From an uncultured Collinsella sp. (lineage in GTDB: Bacteria; Actinomycetota; Coriobacteriia; Coriobacteriales; Coriobacteriaceae): a stretch of DNA of 8,361 nt. The notes under the pieces were generated by a model. That model was not told the DNA's origin and made no database searches. It saw only the letters and a list, made by a program, of their open reading frames with translations. Shown here piece after piece: positions 5,933-8,361 of the stretch. Numbering within the stretch: the stretch's first letter is position 1; every line of letters starts with the position of its first letter. The stretch covers positions 1 through 8,361 of the forward strand of contig CATZTY010000036.1 of assembly GCA_958424475.1 (NCBI GenBank). The letters are read 5' to 3'. A program made the translations under genes and the position numbers.

Positions 5933-6177
5933 GGATTGGCGTCTCCGCAGGTAAAAGGCGGCAAAAAATACTCCAACTTTTTTCGAGCGACAATCGCGCG
6001 GTCGGCGACGGCGGGGCCATATGTGTCAAAAGCATCGTCTGCCGAGGAAATCAAGCCGCTCGCCGAATTGCACGAACGTAAAAAACGCCAATTATGGAGA
6101 CGGTCTCGAACACGTCGACGAAACGATGCGGTAACATCTCCCTGCAAACACTGTAGTTAGCTAAAGGGGGAGTTCGC

Positions 6178-7779
6178 GTGTCTGCAACCATCAAACCCTT
6201 CACCGACGAGTTCGAAGAGTATGGCCGCGATGAATCTCGCGCATCGGGCGAGGCCTCGAGCATCTCGTTTCCGACAACGGAAAACGAGGTCCGTGCCATT
6301 TTGGAAAAGCTCCATGCCGAGCGTGTTCCGGTAACGGTTCAGGGCGCCCGAACCGGCCTTGCCGCCGGCGCCGTGCCCCACGGCGGGCATATCCTCAATA
6401 CTTCCCGTATGAATCGCTATTTGGGCCTTCGCCGCGATGAACAAGGCCAATTTCTGCTGCGCGTGGAGCCGGGCGTTGTGCTCTCGGAGCTGCGCAAGCA
6501 GCTGAGCAAGAAGGTGCTGCCGACCGCTGGTTGGGACCAGGCATCGCTTGAGGCCTACGAGGAGTTCCAAGAGGCTCCCGAGCAGTTTTTTCCCACCGAT
6601 CCCACCGAGGCGTCTGCCTGTCTGGGCGGCATGGCGGCATGTAACGCCTCCGGTGCCCGCAGCTACGCCTACGGCCCCATGCGCCCACATATCACGGGAC
6701 TCCACGTCGTGCTGGCTGATGGCGATTTGCTTGAGCTTCGGCGCGGCGAGGCTTTTGCCCAGGGCCGCCACCTGTCGCTCGTGACGGCAGCGGGCCGTAC
6801 ACTCGAGCTCGATCTTCCCGGCTATACCATGCCCAAGACAAAAAATGCTTCGGGCTATTTCGTTGCTGACGATATGGATGCCATCGATCTGTTTATCGGT
6901 GCGTGTGGCACAATCGGTGTCATCACCGAACTCGAGATTGCCCTGCAGGTGGCACCCGCGGTCGTTTGGGGCGTGAGCTGCTTCTTCGACAGCGAAGACA
7001 AGGCCGTGTCCTTCACCGATTCTGTGCGTCCCGTCCTGTCCCATGCGGCTGCCATCGAGTACTTCGATGCTGGCGCCCTGGATATTCTACGTCGCCAGCG
7101 CGAGCAGTCGACGGCGTTTGCCTCGCTGCCTGCGCTCGACAAAGACGCCAAGGTCTGTGTCTACGTGGAGCTCGACTGCGACGACGAAGCCCAGGCGACT
7201 GAGGAGCTGTATCACTTGGGGTGGGTACTGGAGCTTGCGGGCGGCAGTGACGATGCGACATGGGTCGCGCGCACCGAGGTCGATCGCGAGTGTCAGCGAT
7301 TCTTCCGCCATGCGGTGCCCGAGAGCGTCAACATGCTCATCGACGAGCGCCGCCGCATGGATCCCACCATCACCAAACTGGGTTCGGACATGTCGGTGCC
7401 CAACGCGCACTTGGCCGATGTTATCGCCCTCTATCGCCGCACGCTGGCGGAAAGTGGGCTTGAATCTGCCGCCTGGGGGCATATCGGTAACAACCATCTG
7501 CATGTGAACATTCTGCCGCGCGATGCACAGGATTATCGCCGCGGCGCAGAACTCTTTGCCCAGTGGGCTTCCGAGGTCACGGCCATGGGCGGTGCCGTCT
7601 CCGCAGAACACGGCGTCGGCAAGATCAAGGCGGGCTTCTTGGAGACGATGTACGGTCACGAGGCCATGGTCGAGTCGGCGCGGCTCAAGCTCCAGCTCGA
7701 TCCTGCCGGGCAGCTGGGTCGCGGTAACCTGTTTTCGGAGAAGCTCTTGGATGAGCTCGTCCAGAAAGGGGGCGCGTGA
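6178..7779 (+). CDS. FAD-linked oxidase, GlcD/D-lactate dehydrogenase type
   Basis: A 533-aa flavoprotein of the VAO/PCMH family that oxidises a 2-hydroxyacid, most likely D-lactate, to the 2-oxoacid. The GTG start has AAAGGGGGAG 5 nt upstream. The FAD_binding_4 domain covers about residues 35-200: the pyrophosphate loop QGARTGLAAGAVP (55-67), LRVEPGVVLSEL, then FPTDPTEASACLGGMAACNASGA (138-160) and ITGLHVVLADG. The FAD-oxidase_C domain has GHIGNNHLHVN with H435, H440 and H442, and EHGVGK with E477 and H478, matching the metal/substrate-binding histidines and glutamate of the D-LDH/GlcD group, and it closes with LDPAGQLGRGNLF. It is somewhat longer than typical GlcD (about 470-500 aa). etfB follows after 2 bp, so electrons probably go to an Etf rather than directly to quinone, as in the electron-confurcating lactate dehydrogenase of Acetobacterium. 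Glycolate or 2-hydroxyglutarate are alternative substrates; sequence alone does not decide. Confidence 0.93.
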   Translation: MSATIKPFTDEFEEYGRDESRASGEASSISFPTTENEVRAILEKLHAERVPVTVQGARTGLAAGAVPHGGHILNTSRMNRYLGLRRDEQGQFLLRVEPGVVLSELRKQLSKKVLPTAGWDQASLEAYEEFQEAPEQFFPTDPTEASACLGGMAACNASGARSYAYGPMRPHITGLHVVLADGDLLELRRGEAFAQGRHLSLVTAAGRTLELDLPGYTMPKTKNASGYFVADDMDAIDLFIGACGTIGVITELEIALQVAPAVVWGVSCFFDSEDKAVSFTDSVRPVLSHAAAIEYFDAGALDILRRQREQSTAFASLPALDKDAKVCVYVELDCDDEAQATEELYHLGWVLELAGGSDDATWVARTEVDRECQRFFRHAVPESVNMLIDERRRMDPTITKLGSDMSVPNAHLADVIALYRRTLAESGLESAAWGHIGNNHLHVNILPRDAQDYRRGAELFAQWASEVTAMGGAVSAEHGVGKIKAGFLETMYGHEAMVESARLKLQLDPAGQLGRGNLFSEKLLDELVQKGGA

Positions 7780-7781
7780 AG

Positions 7782-8361
7782 ATGAGCGATTTCCATATGG
7801 TGGTGTGCGTCAAGGCCGTGCCGGGCAGCACCGAGGTCAAGATGGACCCCAAGACCAATACCATCGTGCGCGATGGCAAGCAGGCGGTCATTAATCCCTT
7901 TGATGCGAGCGCTTTGGAATGCGCGCTGGCGCTGAAGGACGACTTTATCGGCTTTGGCATGGATGTGCGCGTGACGGTGGTGTCGATGGGCATCCCCGCG
8001 ACCGAGTCGCTGCTGCGCGACTGCATCGCTCGAGGCGCCGACGATGCGCTGCTGCTGACCGATCGCGCCTTTGCAGGTGCCGATACCCTGGCAACCACCT
8101 ATGCCCTCAAGTGCGGCATCGAAGCGCTCGACGAGGACTTCGACCTGCTCATCTGCGGCAAGATGGCGGTGGATGGCGATACGGCCCAGATTGGCCCCGA
8201 GCTTGCCGGCGCCTTTGAGATTCCCTGCGTGACCGATGTGAGCTGCGTGCAGAGCGCAGGTTTTACGACGTGCGGTGCGCTTTCGCTCGTTCACGGTTGC
8301 GATGCCGGCGAGGAGACGGTCTATCTTGAGATGCCGTGCGCGATGACGACTGCCAAGGAGA
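7782..8361 (+). CDS. etfB: Electron transfer flavoprotein beta subunit, 3' end cut by window edge
   Basis: The ATG at 7782 opens a frame that continues to the last base (193 full codons of an expected roughly 260). Family hallmarks are clear: VVCVKAVPGSTEVKMDP (7-23), INPFDASALECAL (37-49), VVSMG (66-70), LRDCIARGADDALLLTDRAF (78-97), AGADTLATTYAL (98-109), and DGDTAQIGPELAG (131-143), which is the nucleotide-binding loop (AMP or second FAD). EtfB pairs with EtfA to form a soluble FAD-carrying heterodimer. The gene lies 2 bp after the FAD-linked oxidase stop, with AAAGGGGG about 10 nt upstream inside that gene, so the two are co-translated and likely partners. etfA should begin just right of the window. 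Whether this Etf is of the bifurcating type (FAD in the beta subunit) cannot be settled by eye. Confidence 0.95.
   Translation, partial: MSDFHMVVCVKAVPGSTEVKMDPKTNTIVRDGKQAVINPFDASALECALALKDDFIGFGMDVRVTVVSMGIPATESLLRDCIARGADDALLLTDRAFAGADTLATTYALKCGIEALDEDFDLLICGKMAVDGDTAQIGPELAGAFEIPCVTDVSCVQSAGFTTCGALSLVHGCDAGEETVYLEMPCAMTTAKE

Larger units (their letters stand above)
5833..6177. other. 345-bp divergent intergenic region
   Basis: This region separates the minus-strand surface cluster from the plus-strand oxidase/etfB unit and must hold both promoters. I see the 8-bp stem-loop (5853-5876), the TGACCAA repeats (5906-5932), an A6/T6 pair (5963-5968 and 5978-5983), GCGACAATCGC (5988-5998), the interrupted palindrome GAGAC-G-GTCTC (6097-6107), and the palindrome CGTCGACG (6113-6120). 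On the plus strand TAACAT (6132-6137) could be a -10, about 40 nt before the GTG at 6178, but no good -35 accompanies it. On the minus strand a TTGACA occurs near 6030 but lacks a -10 at 16-18 bp. Short open frames here have no convincing ribosome binding site and are not called. Confidence 0.6.

Noticed and set aside
5963..5983. A6...T6 arrangement as an intrinsic terminator.
   Set aside because: The possible stem is only A-T pairs with no GC-rich part, and it lies between divergent genes where no transcript needs to end.
5863..6147. 94-aa minus-strand open frame in the divergent intergenic region.
   Set aside because: It has no convincing ribosome binding site and no domain, and it would run through the A6/T6 segment, the direct repeats and part of the stem-loop. 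Kept only as a possible intergenic element.
6157..7044. 295-aa open frame antisense to the FAD-linked oxidase.
   Set aside because: The opposite strand encodes a clear conserved enzyme; the antisense frame stays open because of GC-rich codon use and matches no family.
1..8361. CRISPR array, tRNA/rRNA gene, insertion sequence or phage attachment site.
   Set aside because: I saw no regularly spaced repeats, transposase or integrase motifs, terminal inverted repeats or RNA gene signatures.

Overview
The window looks like the chromosome of a GC-rich Gram-positive bacterium, most probably a Coriobacteriia member such as Collinsella. This rests on protein style, purine-rich Shine-Dalgarno sites, GTG starts and an LAxTG-type cell-wall sorting signal. 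It is inference: there is no rRNA or other marker in the window.

Layout. All genes from 1 to 5832 are on the minus strand, and two genes from 6178 to the right edge are on the plus strand. Reading the minus strand in its own direction, a compact cluster comes first (5832 down to 2627). It encodes a 98-aa cytosolic protein, a 169-aa single-pass membrane protein, a 199-aa secreted protein, a 93-aa LAQTG wall-anchored mini-protein and a 476-aa secreted Cys-containing protein. Next come a DUF554 family membrane protein (2508-1792) and a TerB_N/TerB_C two-domain protein that starts at 1704 and runs off the left edge. On the plus strand, a GlcD/D-lactate-dehydrogenase-type FAD-linked oxidase (6178-7779) is followed after 2 bp by etfB (7782 onward), which runs off the right edge.

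How the genes fit together. The plus-strand pair is a recognisable redox unit: an FAD 2-hydroxyacid dehydrogenase passing electrons to an electron-transferring flavoprotein, with etfA expected just outside the window. The minus-strand cluster is the least understood part and the best candidate for an undescribed system. Four of its five products are exported or membrane-anchored, spacing is tight, and the 199-aa protein and the C-terminal domain of the 476-aa protein share one ungapped motif pattern, so they appear to be homologous extracellular domains. With the tiny LAQTG protein this suggests a cell-surface assembly, but no sortase, signal peptidase or known pilin is in the window and the function is unknown.

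The 345-bp divergent intergenic region (5833-6177) carries a perfect 8-bp hairpin, phased direct repeats and an unusual A6/T6 segment, and is worth a comparative search.
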